From Sympetrum striolatum (Eukaryota; Arthropoda; Insecta; Odonata; Libellulidae), in contig OX388348.1 in the NCBI GenBank assembly GCA_947579665.1, forward strand, positions 7,254,001 to 7,318,000: DNA of 64,000 bases, in the 5' to 3' direction. The notes under the pieces were generated by a model that had not been told where the DNA came from, did not search any database, and was given only the letters and a program-made list of their open reading frames with translations. Position numbers and translations under genes: made by a program. The stretch's first letter is position 1. The number at the start of each line of letters is the position of its first letter. Below are positions 13,111 through 25,972 of this stretch, one piece after another.

Positions 13111-14492
13111 TTGAAGAAGACGATGTTGAACCTGGGATAATTGATAGTTAAATGGAACGAGCATTGCGAGATATGAATGGGAATAAAGCGAAGTTGACGA
13201 GATCCCAGTGGAGTTCCTTAAGAAACTGGGGAACATGGGTAAGAATTTTTTCTATGATTTAATTAGGAAAATTTATAATGAAGGGAAATCGCTAGAGAAT
13301 TTTACCAAAACTATCTTGATTCCTTTACAGAGAAAGAACAAGTCTACAGAATGTCGGGATTATCGTACAATGGTCTAATCTCTCACAAGGCAAAAGTACT
13401 TCTAAGGGTTCTGAATAGATGGGTCGAGGGAAAAATTAAAGGGCAAATCGGAGAAGACCAGTTTGGTTTTCAGAGAGGGAAAGGAACGAGGGATGCAATT
13501 GGGGTGATGAGAGTACTTGCGGAACGAAGCCTGGAATTTAAGAGGGGCCGTACACAAACAGAATCATGACACCTGGTCGTGATGAAAATTAGCGTAAGTA
13601 AAACTAAGATGTAAAGATGAGGTTCGTAAAAGAATGGCCTTGGCCAAGGAAGCATTCATGGAGCGAAGGGAGTGGATGACCAAAGGTCTTGATAAAGAGA
13701 AAAGATTGGTAAAATCCTTGGTGTGGAGTGTTTTGCTATATTGGGTGCTAAACGTGGAGGTTTTGGAGATGAGGAAATGGCGTAGAATGGAAAGAGTTAG
13801 TTGGGTAGATAGGAAACAAACACGTAGGTGCTATAGATGGTTTGGGAGGAGAGGGCTTTAATTGAAGAGATTAAGCATCGATAGAGGAAATGGGTTGGTC
13901 AAATATTGAGAGGGGATTGGTAAAGGTTGTGATTGAGAGTAGAATTCAAGGCAGAGGGGAAGACAGATGACTGGTGGGGTAAGCTACAAGGAAGTGAAGG
14001 AGATGGCGTTGAAAATGGATTTTTGCATGCGAATGAACGTACCAAAGGGTAAAACACTAACGTATGTATTCAGTTAATAAACATTTAATGGATAGTTAAA
14101 GTAACAAATAACGACTTGAATTTAACAGTTGTTGAAAAATAGTTCGAGAAATTTGGTATCTTTTAAGGGTCAGTTAATACTGAGGAATCGAATTCAAAGA
14201 GATTCAGCTGAGAGAACAAAGACGGACTGTGAAAATATATAAGTATCGGCCTGATCTTGGGGTCTGCAGCAATCGGTTTAACCGGAACAGGCGATTCAAC
14301 CCATAAGGAGGAAATTTCCGGCTGTTCTCACCAACCAGGTCAAGTGAATAAACATTTGAAGAATTAAGTGTTGGTTAGCTACGAAGATTCGTGCCTTCAT
14401 GTTTGGCGGAGATGAAAAATCCTCCGACGTCTACATGTGAAACGGCGTCGAGTAACTTAGGGCTGTTGTACGAACGTATACATTATTTATAT

Positions 14493-14720
14493 CAGTGGTG
14501 TAATAGAGCGGGAACGGCGTTCTCACACTGGTTTTCCACAGTAAAAATATAGCCAATTTTTTGCTAAATCTTGATTTTGTATAAAAGACTCAGTGAGCTC
14601 AGATACATTCTAATTCTATGCTCTTGGCTGTTGTAGGAAATCATATGAATACGACTTTCCTTATAATTCGATAATTTTATTTAGCGTTTCCACACTGGAA
14701 AATTTGGCACTACACCACTG
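14493..14720. mobile_element. hAT-like miniature element (228 bp)
   Basis: Ends CAGTGGTGTA and TACACCACTG are inverted. Flanks ATTTATAT (14485-14492) and ATTTACAT (14721-14728) match at 7 of 8 bases, an 8-bp target duplication as in hAT transposons. No coding sequence remains. Confidence 0.7.
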
Positions 14721-15124
14721 ATTTACATCTACATATATCTAGATACGCTCGAATTGAAGACATTCTAGGAATATTATTTAATAGACTAGGCCTATAATTT
14801 AATGTTGAGTAACAGGAGAATCATGCGTTTGTAAACTGACATGCGATTGATATGCGATAACGTGTATAATTGTGGCTTTATCTTAGATTGTTCTAATGAC
14901 GAGTATTCAATCGAAATATTCCCATTCATAACTAAGCATGCGGTTGCCCAACCGATCCCACCGACTGCAGAATCCGCCGAGAGAATCGCGTATGACGTCA
15001 CAACCGTCGACTCTTCAAACCCCCGTCTCATGAGTGGGACATGTTGGTTCAAATTTCGAGGCGTTACTCCTAATAAAGCCAATATTTAAAGAACAAGCAA
15101 CGTTATCATTCTAGCGACGCCGCA

Positions 15125-15480
15125 CAGTGGGCTAGAATCGATCAAAGCTGGCCAAAAATAAGAAAATGGTTTCTTTGAGTACGGGCTTTGAAATGATCAT
15201 TCTAGAATAAATTCTACATAAAACTGCGAAATTATTCGCGTTGGTTCTCGTACATTAGAATTCTACAGGGGGTCAAAGTTGACCAAATTTACGAAAAATG
15301 CCGGTCTTCGATTTTTCGCAACTCTTCAACTTAAAGCCAATTCTGAACCAAAATGAGCAAAATCATCGGGTAAAAAACGATGCAACATTATAAACCAAAT
15401 CTTTATTCTTAATTACACTCGTTTTGAATTATCGCAGTTCAACATTTGCATTATTTATACAACAAAATGGCGAACCCTTA
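15125..15480 (+). repeat. CACAGTGGGC repeat, copy 1
   Basis: Starts CACAGTGGGCTAGAATCGAT. It shares spaced blocks with 17258-17580: TAAATTCTAC, GGTCAAAGTTGACCAAATTT versus GGCAAAGTTGACAAAATTT, TTTTTCGC, AAATCATCGG and CAAAATGGC followed by ACCC. The order and spacing are the same, so both are diverged copies of one non-coding element. Confidence 0.6.
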
Positions 15481-17257
15481 TTTTACGGCAAATCTTTACT
15501 TAAAATGAGGGAAATAGTAGCGATGTACCACCATTTACTCGAGTTAACTTATACCAATAAACTAATATCTTCTTTGAAGCTTTCATGAAAGGAATCTGAA
15601 ATAAAATCCTGCAACAATTTGCGACGCCGATAAATAAAGAACTTTTCGACGCAAGAGCGCCACCCTCAAAGTCGATCTCGGTTTTGAGAGGACGAGAAGC
15701 ACGCTTTTGAGTATTATTTTTAGTGGTTTATAACTACACTATAACTTGTAATCTGGCAGTGCTGTCGTGGAAATTCATGATAGAAACAGATGTATGCTTT
15801 TTCCGCAGCAATTTATTTGAGAAGTACCGGTTTCAGTTACATCACCAACATCAGATCGACAGAAAATTAAACATGCATACACAAAAGGACATGGGTGTAC
15901 AAAGTAAGACAAGCAACAGGAAGGAGAGGAAGGTAATCGAAGATTGGGGTGCGAGGGCAGATTCCATCTCACATACTTATATACAACATATTTATATAAC
16001 ATATAATATAACATATATTTATATAACATACAACAATATTCTATTTCCACTGTATCACGACTGCCTACGAAGATTATTTTAAAGAACTTCCATTTTTTAA
16101 TATACTTTTTGCGACTCTCCGTTTGATAAATATCCTTATCTCTCTCTCTAACTATTCTGCGATAAACTTCCTAAGTACCCCTTGGTCCATCAACTCGTCC
16201 CAAAATAATATTTGTGTAATTATTAGGAATCTAAATCAATATTGATTTGTCGGATCTCGTTGATTCTCCTCAACGAGTTATCTTTCAGAAAAAATATCGT
16301 AACATTCTTGAAAGGGTGAAACTTTTCGTAGCGGACGAAATAATGAGAGAAGACAAATCAACGTGGCTGAACGAGGAATTGTGCTCGCCTATATTAATAA
16401 TAATCTAAATAAAGGAAACGTAATAAGCATTTAATGATCATGGAAGATGATTGAGTAATTTGAGGGACGATCAAGGAAAATTCGTCGGAGAAAAGAGCAA
16501 TCGAAGCATCAGTGGAACATATTGTTTGATTCAATGAATTTCACGGATGGAATCTAATAAACTCAAACGATCGATACGAGGAGAGGACTGGGTATGTATA
16601 TCTTCGTGTTTAAACGAATACAATTTACCTTTAGAGCTTGTTTCTAATTCAAATATGAAGAAAGACGTTTGAATCCGAAAAATCTGAAACATGAGAAAGA
16701 TTTGCAAGGCATTCAGAATATAAGTAAGACAAAGGGTTATATTTGAACAAACCAAGAGCAAAGTAAAGGCGGAAGAGAGGAAGGGAGACAAGAAAAACTC
16801 ATCTGAAAAGGAAATTATCGGAGAAATCATAAGCTACTTATTTTCGAATGAATGACGTTGAATTAGACATCGAAAACATTTCTGATAGACAAAAAGAAAT
16901 TTCAAGCAGTTCATTTAAGTGTCAAATTTTCAGAATGTACGATCTTAACCGCCCTCGAGATGACAGAAAAAAATGAATAAACAGATACCGTAAAAAGAAA
17001 CAGAAAATGAGTGAGATGTGGAGGAAGGATAAATTGGATGAGATGATTGGTCGTAATTTTCTCCAGTTGAAACCGGCGTCAGCACGTGTGGGAGCGAAAG
17101 GCCCACATTTAGAAAATTGGCTAAACGTTTTAAATGTACATGAAACTGAGAAATACCTAAAGACCAAATTATATTTTCGATAAAATTCAGTAACAGTGCA
17201 ACAGTAAAAATTAACATTCACAATTAAGACAAACATAGCTAATTATTGTAAAACGGC
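15481..17257. other. No gene recognised; AT-rich microsatellite inside
   Basis: 15972-16033 is a low-complexity stretch of TATAACATA-type units. ACCGGTTTCAGTTACATCA at about 15834 is a motif also seen near 55617 and 58942. Long frames at 15723-16082 and 16531-17236 lack domain or splice support. Confidence 0.4.
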
Positions 17258-17580
17258 ATGCAGTGGGATCGAGAAAAATTGGTCAAATTTTGAATTTTCG
17301 AAAGGCCAATCAGAAATAAATTCTACGCACAATTATACAAGTCATTTTCGGGAATTCCAGCAAAATAAAATTTTACAAGGTGGCAAAGTTGACAAAATTT
17401 CAAGAAAGGTACCAATCTTTGGTTTTTCGCGAAATCCTTCAAATACAAACCAATTCGAAGCCCAGACGAAGGAAATCATCGGATAAATTTAATGCGAGGT
17501 TATAAACATTTAGACTTCATTTCATTTTATTGTTAGCATACACTAAATAACAAAATGGCCGACCCTTCTTTAAAGAAAAT
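17258..17580 (+). repeat. CACAGTGGGC repeat, copy 2
   Basis: Begins near GCAGTGGGATCGAGAAAAAT and repeats the ordered blocks of the copy at 15125-15480. It is non-coding. A tRNA-like B-box fragment (reverse strand, TGTTCGATTCCACC, about 17927-17941) follows 350 bases later. Confidence 0.55.
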
Positions 17581-18243
17581 TTTTACTTAAAGCGAGGAAA
17601 ATAACAGAAATAAACATTGACGCACACTGAATAAGTTAGAAAATGAGTCTGAAATAAAATACAGAAGCATTTTATTTGGACAACGCAGCATCAGCGCAGG
17701 GAAGCACCATTTCGAGAGGAAATATTTCGCTACGTGGTTTGTGTTTCATAAGTTGTATTTAAACTCCATACAGATTTTAGGGAAGAAGAAGAAAACCAAC
17801 ATTTGACGAGCCTTTCACTCATATAATTCTAAGTTTTCATTACAAATTCTGAGTTTCCTCAATTTACGCGTAATCATCGACACTTATGTTGATAGAAGCG
17901 GATCTTCAGTTTCCCATAGTCTCAAGGTGGAATCGAACACAGTATCACTTTTGAGTAAGACTAATGGGTATACTTATTCATAATATCCTTTATTCTTTAT
18001 CAGTCATACCGAGTAGAACTTCTTTCTCTCTATGAGAAGTTATTAAATTAATATTTTGAAGTTGTCCACAATGGACTCTTTACGGGAGAATTTTGAGCGA
18101 TACAGCGTCCAAGGACCATTCATTTATGATATCACACGTAATTGGGGCCTTTCCTGCTTGTGATGCATTATTATTCCGGGCGATATCTTTGCAAATTTCG
18201 TGATGTTAACACAAAATCTAACTTGTCAAGTTGGCACCGTATT
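17581..18243. other. No gene; SINE fragment near 17922-17975
   Basis: On the - strand CATTAGTCTTACTCAAAAGT then a B box resembles 39070-39115, so both are probably pieces of one tRNA-derived SINE. Nothing else was recognised. Confidence 0.4.
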
Positions 18244-19414
18244 AATTTCTCCAAATACGTAGTATAGGGAGAAAGTAATTCGGTGCGACCTCCAGATTTC
18301 GACGGAAATAGATGTTTTGGGGCCATAAAGAGTTCGTTTTCGCTATTTTCCCGAACATGTCTGTCTGTGTGTATCTGTCTGTGGTAAAAAAGTTTGTGGG
18401 CGTTCTATCTTAAAAAGTAATTATCCGATCATTTCCAAAATTCATATTTATTTTCTAACAATGTCAAGAGTTGATTAGTTTTTGATGAATATCGCTTAAC
18501 CGGAAGTTGCGGTTTATCCGGAACAAAATTTTGTTTCTTAAATATCTCTGTCAGAATGCAATGTATACTATTAAATACAAAAGTTATAGTTAATGTACAC
18601 TGCTACAACTTTTGTTTGAATCATTTTTCGTAACAATGATTCTTTAGGAGTTATTCTTGAATAACGGTTAACCGGAAGTTGTTTATCCAGAAATGGAAGT
18701 TTTTCATACATATCTCTGTCAGAATGCAATGTAGGTATATACAATTATGTACAAAAGTTATAGATAATGTACTTTACTACAACATTTGTATGAAACATTT
18801 TTTCGTAACAATGATTCTTTAGGAGTTATTCTTGAATAACGGTTAACCGGAAGTTGTTTATCCAGAAATGGAAGTTTTTCATACATATCTCTGTCAGAAT
18901 GCAATGTAGGTATATACAATTATGTACAAAAGTTATAGATAATGTACTTTACTACAACATTTGTATGAAACATTTTTTCGTAACAATGATTCTTTAGGAG
19001 TTATTCTTGAATAACGGTTAACCGGAAGTTGTTGTTTATCCAGAAATGGAAGTTTTTCATACATATCTCTGTCAGAATGCAATGTAGGTATATACAATTA
19101 TCTACAAAATTTATAGATAATGTACTTTACTACAACTTTTGTTTGAAACATTTTTTCGTAACACTGATTGTTTAGGAGTTATTAGTGAATACTCGCTAAC
19201 CGTAAGTTGCTTTTTATCCAAAAATAGTAGTTTTTCTTAAATATCTCTTACAGAATGTGATGTGTTTATATAAAATTTGTACAAAAGTCATAGATAATGT
19301 ATTTAACTACAACTTTTGTTTGAAACGTTTTTCTGTAACACTCATTGTTTTGGAGTTATACATATAGATATATTACCGGCATAGTCTTCTGTTTTCAATA
19401 AATATGGAGAAAGT
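18244..19414 (+). mobile_element. ACTTTCTCC-ended repeat element, copy 2, with ~176-bp tandem units
   Basis: The head TTTCTCCAAATACGTAGTAT and tail AATATGGAGAAAGT match the copy at 3829-4804, as do the following CATGAGTTGGCC-like bases outside the tail. The middle is a tandem array: GAGTTATTC-type unit starts lie at about 18472 (diverged), 18648, 18823, 18998, 19176 and 19352, giving five units of 175-178 bases. The three central units are almost identical. Each carries TTAACCGGAAGTTG and CTCTGTCAGAATGCAATG. No reading frame is conserved. Confidence 0.7.
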
Positions 19415-22400
19415 CATGAGTTGGCCAAATCAGATTTTCTTAGTATCCGTTAGATTACCGTACCGTATAGATTTAGTCAGCCGAGCTTCGCTTTCGTCTT
19501 CAGTTTTTTTCGACTTCTTAGACTCTTTCTGGTGGCCCCCTCGAAGCCTTGCAGTGCCCAAACAACTGAATAATTTGAGGGGAAATTCTCTCGAGTTCTA
19601 AACCTAGTCATTCGAGTTTTTCTATCCATTACACTCTGAGAATCTCAAACGAAAAGAAAAGCAGAGCAGAAATTCGGCTAAGCCATGCATCATTTTCTCG
19701 ATTTTTTCATTATAAATCGCAGGAAACAGGATATAGATTCTAAAATATTCCAGAAATCCAATTAGAGAAGAAAAACCTTGAGTCAGGTGATGAATTAGGA
19801 GAGAAAAACGCAGATAAAAAATAAATCGGTATACACAGTCATTTAATCAGATAAATAAGCTATTCACATTAAAAAATGAATCAGATAGATGGTCCTATAA
19901 ATCTGCACAGGAAGGAAGCTACTAAAAAATTCTCATTTTCATCTCTTAAAAGCGTCGATTGTTTTCTTTGGTGATCTCAAACTCTAAATTATGTGCGTCG
20001 TAGATACAGGATTTAAATAAAACCCGAGTAAAATGACTTGGTCATAGATAGCGTTGAATTTGGAGGTGCAGAAGAGGTGTAAATGCTAGAATATCTGAGA
20101 TTCGATGTCCAAGAGAACCTCCAAAGGAATTTCTGAGTGATTGAAACGGTATTAGGCTGAAACCATCCGCATAGTACAAATCAAGAATAAAGTACCACAT
20201 TCCATACTGGTACGTGGTTCAAAGTGGTCATGAAATTCGTGAGCGTCGAAGAGGAATCTCGATCCAACAAGTCCTAAGACAAAGCTTTAGCAAAGTTGCA
20301 AAATACAACATATTTTCTTAATCCAACGAGACGAATACATTCATAATTAAATTTCCTAAGTATTCATAACAAACTTTAAAATTTCTAAGAATTTCCTCTC
20401 TTAATTTGGCACCATTAAATACTACATGTATTTTCTTCGTGGCATATACAGAAGTCCCCCAAGAACACTAAAACCAAAAATATGCGTCTAAACGACTAGA
20501 ATACTTTCAAAGCTCGGAATTGGTTTTGAAGAAACGTGGCAGCATCGCGCAAGTAATCCGAAACTGCGAAAGGGGCAATTGTGACAGAGGGCGCCTCAAT
20601 CGACGCAATTGTTCGCAAAATGTCCTCTATTTCGCAAAAACCATTGAGGTCACTTCATTCGTCGAATAATGGGTGTCCAACTTATTACTGGAAGCAGTGT
20701 TTCGGAGGAGAACTCAATAGGTAGAGTCTGCAAACGATTTCAGCGAATAGTAAACTGCCAATGTGCCTAAATATGTATGCGTCCGATATTGGTGGAATTA
20801 ATACAAATTTTACTTCATAGAAGACATGGAGTCGTAAATTTATAAGAAAAAGAGATAAAGGCAATAAATATGAGTTCCTAATTTTCTTTAACTTCGCCAC
20901 GGCATCACACAGATTAAAACTTTGGAACAATTTATTAATTATGATGATATTGATGAAACTCATATTTGATTCGATGAAAAAATTAAAAATTTCTCACACG
21001 ATACGGATCGCCGCTGGAAAAAGCGGAATGTGGTCGAAAGAGCTTTGCATACTTCAGCAAGGTGGTGTGAACGGAATGAGTCTCAATAAGTTAATTTCGA
21101 GGAATATAGTCTCTCCGAATAAAAATATTCTTTCGAATCTAGTTTTTTTGAAGATTATTCTCTGGACCTTCCACGAGTATCGCACGGGGATTTAATTAGA
21201 AGTGAATAGAGGGATACGAACCGCGGGTGGTCCAAATATGCGCACGGATACTGAAAAGGTACCGACGGATACCGAAAATGTACAATGTATTTCCTTTTCT
21301 ATGTATTAATGTACTCTATTTTATATACAAGAAGCCATTGTATTTTTACTGTAAGAAAGGAGTGATTTGGTCGAATTCCTTCATCATAATATGAATACAA
21401 AAATAGTAAATCCACATTTCTTAATGTTATTTTCACCGAGTTTCTGTAACCTTTTCCACCCCCTGTCCTGTTGCTGTTTTCCCGCAATGTAAGTTTTTCT
21501 TTTTCAATCTTATTGTGCAATGATCCCACACTGTAGTATTTTTTTCTCGATTTTCATTAACATTTGTAATAATTATACTCTTTCTCCGTCATTACCACCA
21601 GCTTATTAATGATATAAAACATATATTTAAGTTATAAATTCTTATCAGAATAAGCCGGAAAAAGTATCTATCCTGTGTTTAACAAGGCTAAAAGTAAAAA
21701 AAATTAAAAGATTCCTTAAACCTTATTCCCTGTTCGAATTCTCATGAGCCCCTATTTAGTTTTTATTAATAAGTAATATTACTCTACAAACCATAACTTT
21801 CATTTGCCACATTGTGATTTAAGATGTAAAAATCACATAAAACTTGTCTTATGAGTAATTTCATTCACATAAATTTTTCATTAGATTACAGTGCATAATA
21901 CCTCTTTTATGACAGTCTGATTTCAATATTAGCTTACTTCACAATCGGTGATCACCTCGACGGAGTTTAAAGTTTCCAAAATTTGACGAAATGTAGTAAT
22001 TTCAAACCAAAAACTAATTTTAAAGGCCGTAAATATTATTCCACGGAAGGAAATGCATAACTAGCGGCACACATCGATATGGTACATACAAAGATTCTTT
22101 AAATTGGAATAGTAATCAAATACCATATGAAGGGATTCAACAGATTGTTTTTCCAGGAGACAACATTGGCAGGAAAAACATCGCACAGAAGGAGAGCTCA
22201 GAGAAAGTGGAGTCGCTTGGCTCGGAAAGGAAGGAAGCCTGCCAATTAGGACGTTTTCTCCGACGTGTTCCAGGACAGAATTCTTACCCAATCCCCGACA
22301 AGCAACAAAATGGTTTTCATTAACCAGCGCTGATAACTAAACAACGCCGCGCACTGTAAATTCCCCTTAATTAAATTCGTGACCAACGCCTTCGACGATA

Positions 22401-22860
22401 GATTTGACGGCGCCAGTGTATGATGCGGAGACAATGAGTGAACGCGATTAAACGAGAGATTCCGGGGATTTGGGTGAGACAGAGGCGAATTTAGGTTAAT
22501 AATTAACTATTTGACAATTTCGCACGTTTAGTAGTTGTTTAATTATCTTTCAATTATGAAAAATGAGTTGGTTGGATCTAATCACGTGTTTGTTAATACT
22601 GAACCTGAGCATTTAAAACTTATAGCTTCGTGAATGTAGAATCCGGTAATGTGCTTCACGATGACCATTGATAATTTGTGCCTCTCAGAAATTAGACGAA
22701 GGAACTAATATTGACTTAAGATCTATCAAAATAGAGAGGTGAAAACTGTATTAGCGAATACTTAATTACGTTCTAAAACCGTCTTGCATTAAGTAACGCT
22801 CCTTCACTAAATGTGCGCTCGTATCTTTGATATCAAGGACCGATTTTTTTAACTGGTGCT
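19415..22860. other. No gene recognised
   Basis: About 3.4 kb of AT-rich DNA. Reading frames at 19404-19601, 20685-21195 and 22061-22434 show no known domain, and I could not link them by splice sites. No repeats were identified. Confidence 0.4.
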
Positions 22861-23010
22861 CTTGAAAGCCCTTCCGAGCTCATCAGGAGGACCAAGGCCA
22901 AGTGGACGAACACACGCAACCATTCCATGATCAGAAAAATCCGATCAGCCTGGATTCGAAACCGGGATCTTGTTTTCGGAGTGCCTACCACTCGGCCACG
23001 ACCTCTGAGA
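22860..23010 (-). repeat. tRNA-derived SINE (different family)
   Basis: On the - strand it reads GTGGCCGAGTGGTAGGCACT, a textbook A box, then CCCGGTTTCGAATCCAGG, a B box with one extra T in the loop. This is followed by a non-tRNA body. The extra base and the lack of a closed acceptor stem argue against a working tRNA gene. Confidence 0.65.
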
Positions 23011-23209
23011 AGCATTGACAAAACGATACAGGGAAGTAATGGCAAAAACAGATAATTCCTTTTGGTCGTTTTTCCCCCAGGCTATTAGAAAGGCTAATTG
23101 GGTAGATTATGTAATGGTGTAATTTAAGTAAACTTATACCCTTTTATAATAAGGAGTCTGATGGTTAGGTTATAAGGAGAACACCAAAAACCATCAAAAA
23201 GCAACTTAC

Positions 23210-24480
23210 GTTTGCCGATACATATTTCGATTTTGAATAAAAACCATCATCAAGGCAATGCTGACAGAATGAGACCGCCGGAGATTTTTGTACCCTTTTA
23301 CTCGTGTTATCCTTAACGTGTCTCAGAATTTGAATCCTAATAAAATCTCAAACATGTTGTACTCGTCTCTTTACCAGAGGCAGGTGACGCTGCTGGGTTG
23401 GACTCTTCATTTTCTCCTTATTTGATTGAGCACGTACCTGACAAAATATGGAGTCAGGTTGGAGTCCCGATTATGCATGACTTTTTTCTTGTCAGTTTTC
23501 CCTTGGAAATCTTAATTGCTGCTCCCTGTTGTAAATTTTCCTTGGTTTCTATTGGTATACCTGTAGGTTTATGTTGGTTTCCTTTGGCTGATTGGTTTGT
23601 ATTGGCTTCCTATGGTGTCTTTTGGTATTACCAAAGTTATTATTATTATTGCTAAGTTAATCTTATGGAGTATTGCTGAATCTTAATAGTTTACATTGGT
23701 TTGCATTTAATTCAATGGTTGAGTTGTTGCACTTATGGTGTCACCATCACAAAGGGTGTAAATATTTCTAATACTCTGGCCAATATAACTGATTTCACAT
23801 TCATTACAATTTCTTCTATAAATTCCGGGCTGAAACAGGGGATGATTTTTATCTTTATTGTTCATAGTAAAGATTTAAGTTTTTTATTATTCCGGTAGGG
23901 TAAGCGGAAATCATTCCAAGGGAATACATTACATATTACGTGTGATAGATCACCGATAATATTTAATTGGTGCCATTTTTGAGGGATTGAATTGGTCGGG
24001 GGCGTAAAAATAGAATGGATAGCAGTGTTACTCAATTTTCTGGCATATAATTTTTTGACCAAGGGAAAGGGGTAACCGTTATTAATTGAAATCGTTAGTA
24101 TTGTATTTAGTTCTTTTTGGTAGTTGTCGGATGACATAGGTATTTTAATTAGTCTATTAAGGAGGGAATGAAAGGATACAAGTTTCTGTTCGTAATGGTG
24201 GTTAGAAGATGCTGGTATTACAAGGTCCGTGTGAGTTGGTTTTCTATATATGGCAAATTCAATTTGGTTGTCAGAGATAAGTATATTTAGATCTAAAGAG
24301 TTGATTGAGTAATCAACTTCAAATTCGCAAGCGAATGTAAGGGAATTTGAAGTAGATCACTCGAATGAAAGAAAACATGGCTGTAATATGTTAAAGTTCT
24401 TAGGAGCGTCATTAAAAGCTTTATATCCTTTGCTTTGCTGTACATACATTGGATTCTTTCTATTAAAACATTCATATTTA
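23210..24480 (-). mobile_element. Penelope-like element, 3' half with GIY-YIG endonuclease
   Basis: Reading the - strand from about 24340 to 23720 gives the end of a Penelope-type reverse transcriptase: YRKPTHTD, then IPASSNHHYEQKLVSFHSLL, a region with WHQLNIIGDLS, then IYRRNCNECEISYIGQS. The last part contains the IY and YIG signatures of the GIY-YIG endonuclease with its Cys pair, as in canonical Penelope elements. The catalytic RT core upstream is missing. Frames break around 23860 and 24290. Below the coding part, 23217-23270 holds TTTCGATTTTGAATAAAAACC and CATCATCAAGG, resembling the non-coding end of such elements. The element is truncated and inactive. Confidence 0.8.
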
Positions 24481-25339
24481 ACAGAACTGATTCTAGGGTG
24501 ACCTTGAGAAGTGTTTCCCGCCAAAAAAGCTTTAATTAGTATGGGTGATTACTTCCGAGGAGCAATTGAAATGAAAAAAATAACCTTTTCGTTTAGGACG
24601 TATTGGTATTGCATTGTGTGGATTAAAACAGTCTACTCTTAATACATAATAAGCACTTAAAATATAATTTGATTTCTGAAACACTTAATCATTGATAAAA
24701 GTAATTAATTAATTAAGGTCTTTATTAAAGGCGAGATTGAAACTGAAAAATCTCTTCTTCCATCTAACCTTTCGTCAATGGTATTATATACAAATATACA
24801 AAACTTGTGTATACGCGAATAGAAATAGAGAGGAAAACTTTAGAGGGAGTAGAAGTAAAATAACCTAAGGTGATATCTTAGGAAAAGATATCCACAGCAG
24901 GAGAACACCCACAGAGAAGGAGGGTGTGAAAAACCTGCACAAACCTACTGATAGTACAAGTAAAAGATGTTAAAGATAGCTGTGTATAACATGGAAATCA
25001 CTAAAGCAATAGTACTTTAACGAAATTACAAATTAAAAATAAAATCAGAAACAGGAAAAACTTTAATAGTAAACCATGAGGAAACAATAAATTTAAATGG
25101 AATGAAATTAAAACTTCGCAAACAACCTGTCTTAGGAAATCCCGCGAGTGGTCAGAAACAAATGATGAAGGAATTATTCTAGAAGTTCAAAGAGGCCGTA
25201 TTAATGATAATGGCGCTAGTGACAGGTATGCCAAAAAGGCAAGGAGGATGTAAATACAACTTCTTTTCCTATATTTACAACCTTCTTGCAAAAAGGTTAT
25301 CCCTACCTCCGATCGCTAACACTCTTTCTTCTTGATTAC
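24481..25339. other. No gene recognised
   Basis: Purine-rich and AT-rich DNA without a supported exon or repeat boundary. Confidence 0.4.
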
Positions 25340-25535
25340 GGTTCGCTATCCGCCATGTTCCCTTTGGCGGCTTGGCGTAAATAGCGGGTCATTTGAAATT
25401 TCGTTAGCGTAAATGCGGGGAAGACTTAACATTGTAGAGGTACTTAAATCATCGGGACTTGACGAAAATGTCGTAAATTGCGGGAAAACGTATATTGCGG
25501 GGGCGTAAAAGCGAGGTTCTACTGTAATAAAATCA
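25340..25535 (-). mobile_element. pogo/Tigger-like end fragment
   Basis: Ends AAAAGCGAGGTTCTACTGTAAT. Read in reverse this is ACAGTAGAACCTCGCTTTT, the usual start of pogo-group elements. GCGTAAATAGCGGG and GCGTAAATGCGGGG words occur inside. The opposite end was not found. A related start, ACAGTAGAAGATCGCTAACC, lies at 29453. Confidence 0.5.
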
Positions 25536-25972
25536 AAAAAGAGGTAACTGCAGGAATGCACTATGGGAAAATGGTAAATATCCAAAAAAAATTAAATAAA
25601 AAATTCTAATAATAAAAATTGTTTTGAAAATGACACTTACTGAAATGACATATGAAAAATTTAACAGTTAATTAAAAATGGTAAATTAATAAATACGAAT
25701 GGAAATATTTTTTAAGGACCTAAGAAAAAGTACAAAGGAAAAGTAATATATACATAAATGTGTAGTGAAAAAGAACAGTTATCAGAGTGTTGATCAGAGC
25801 TGAAGTAGATATATTGAGGGGTAGAAGGAGGAGTATCAATGGTGTGATTGATTCACTAGAAGATGAGAGAGGCATTTTTTCTTGAAAGAACAGGTTGTAA
25901 TAGTTGATTTTATTTACATAGATATATAGATGAATTTCATTCAAACTGGAAAAAAATCTTTATTTGAAAGTA

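Larger units (their letters stand above)
12272..14060 (+). mobile_element. Broken RTE-type LINE
   Basis: 12272-12502 encodes the linker typical of insect RTE polyproteins (ALKNELRRETNNARDVWWKG). About 13150-13560 encodes the first reverse-transcriptase blocks in two frames (EFLKKLGN, LIRKIYNEG, TILIPLQRKNKSTECRDYR, GEDQFGFQRGKGTRDAIG). The catalytic YADD region is deleted around 13565-13610. 13630-14030 then reads the C-terminal part (ALAKEAFMERREW, VKSLVWSVLLY, WRRMERVSWVDR, WVGQILRGDW). A SINE-like insert (12530-12600) and unrelated DNA separate the linker from the RT part. Frameshifts and deletions make it dead. Confidence 0.8.

Noticed and set aside
15723..16082. 119-residue coding frame
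   Set aside because: Its second half is an AT-rich microsatellite; no domain or splice support.
18648..19352. CRISPR array
   Set aside because: The units are contiguous ~176-bp tandem repeats without unique spacers, inside a transposon of a eukaryotic genome.
22940..23005. tRNA-Ser/Leu-like gene on the - strand
   Set aside because: The A box is perfect, but the B box has an inserted T and the ends do not close into an acceptor stem; treated as a SINE head.
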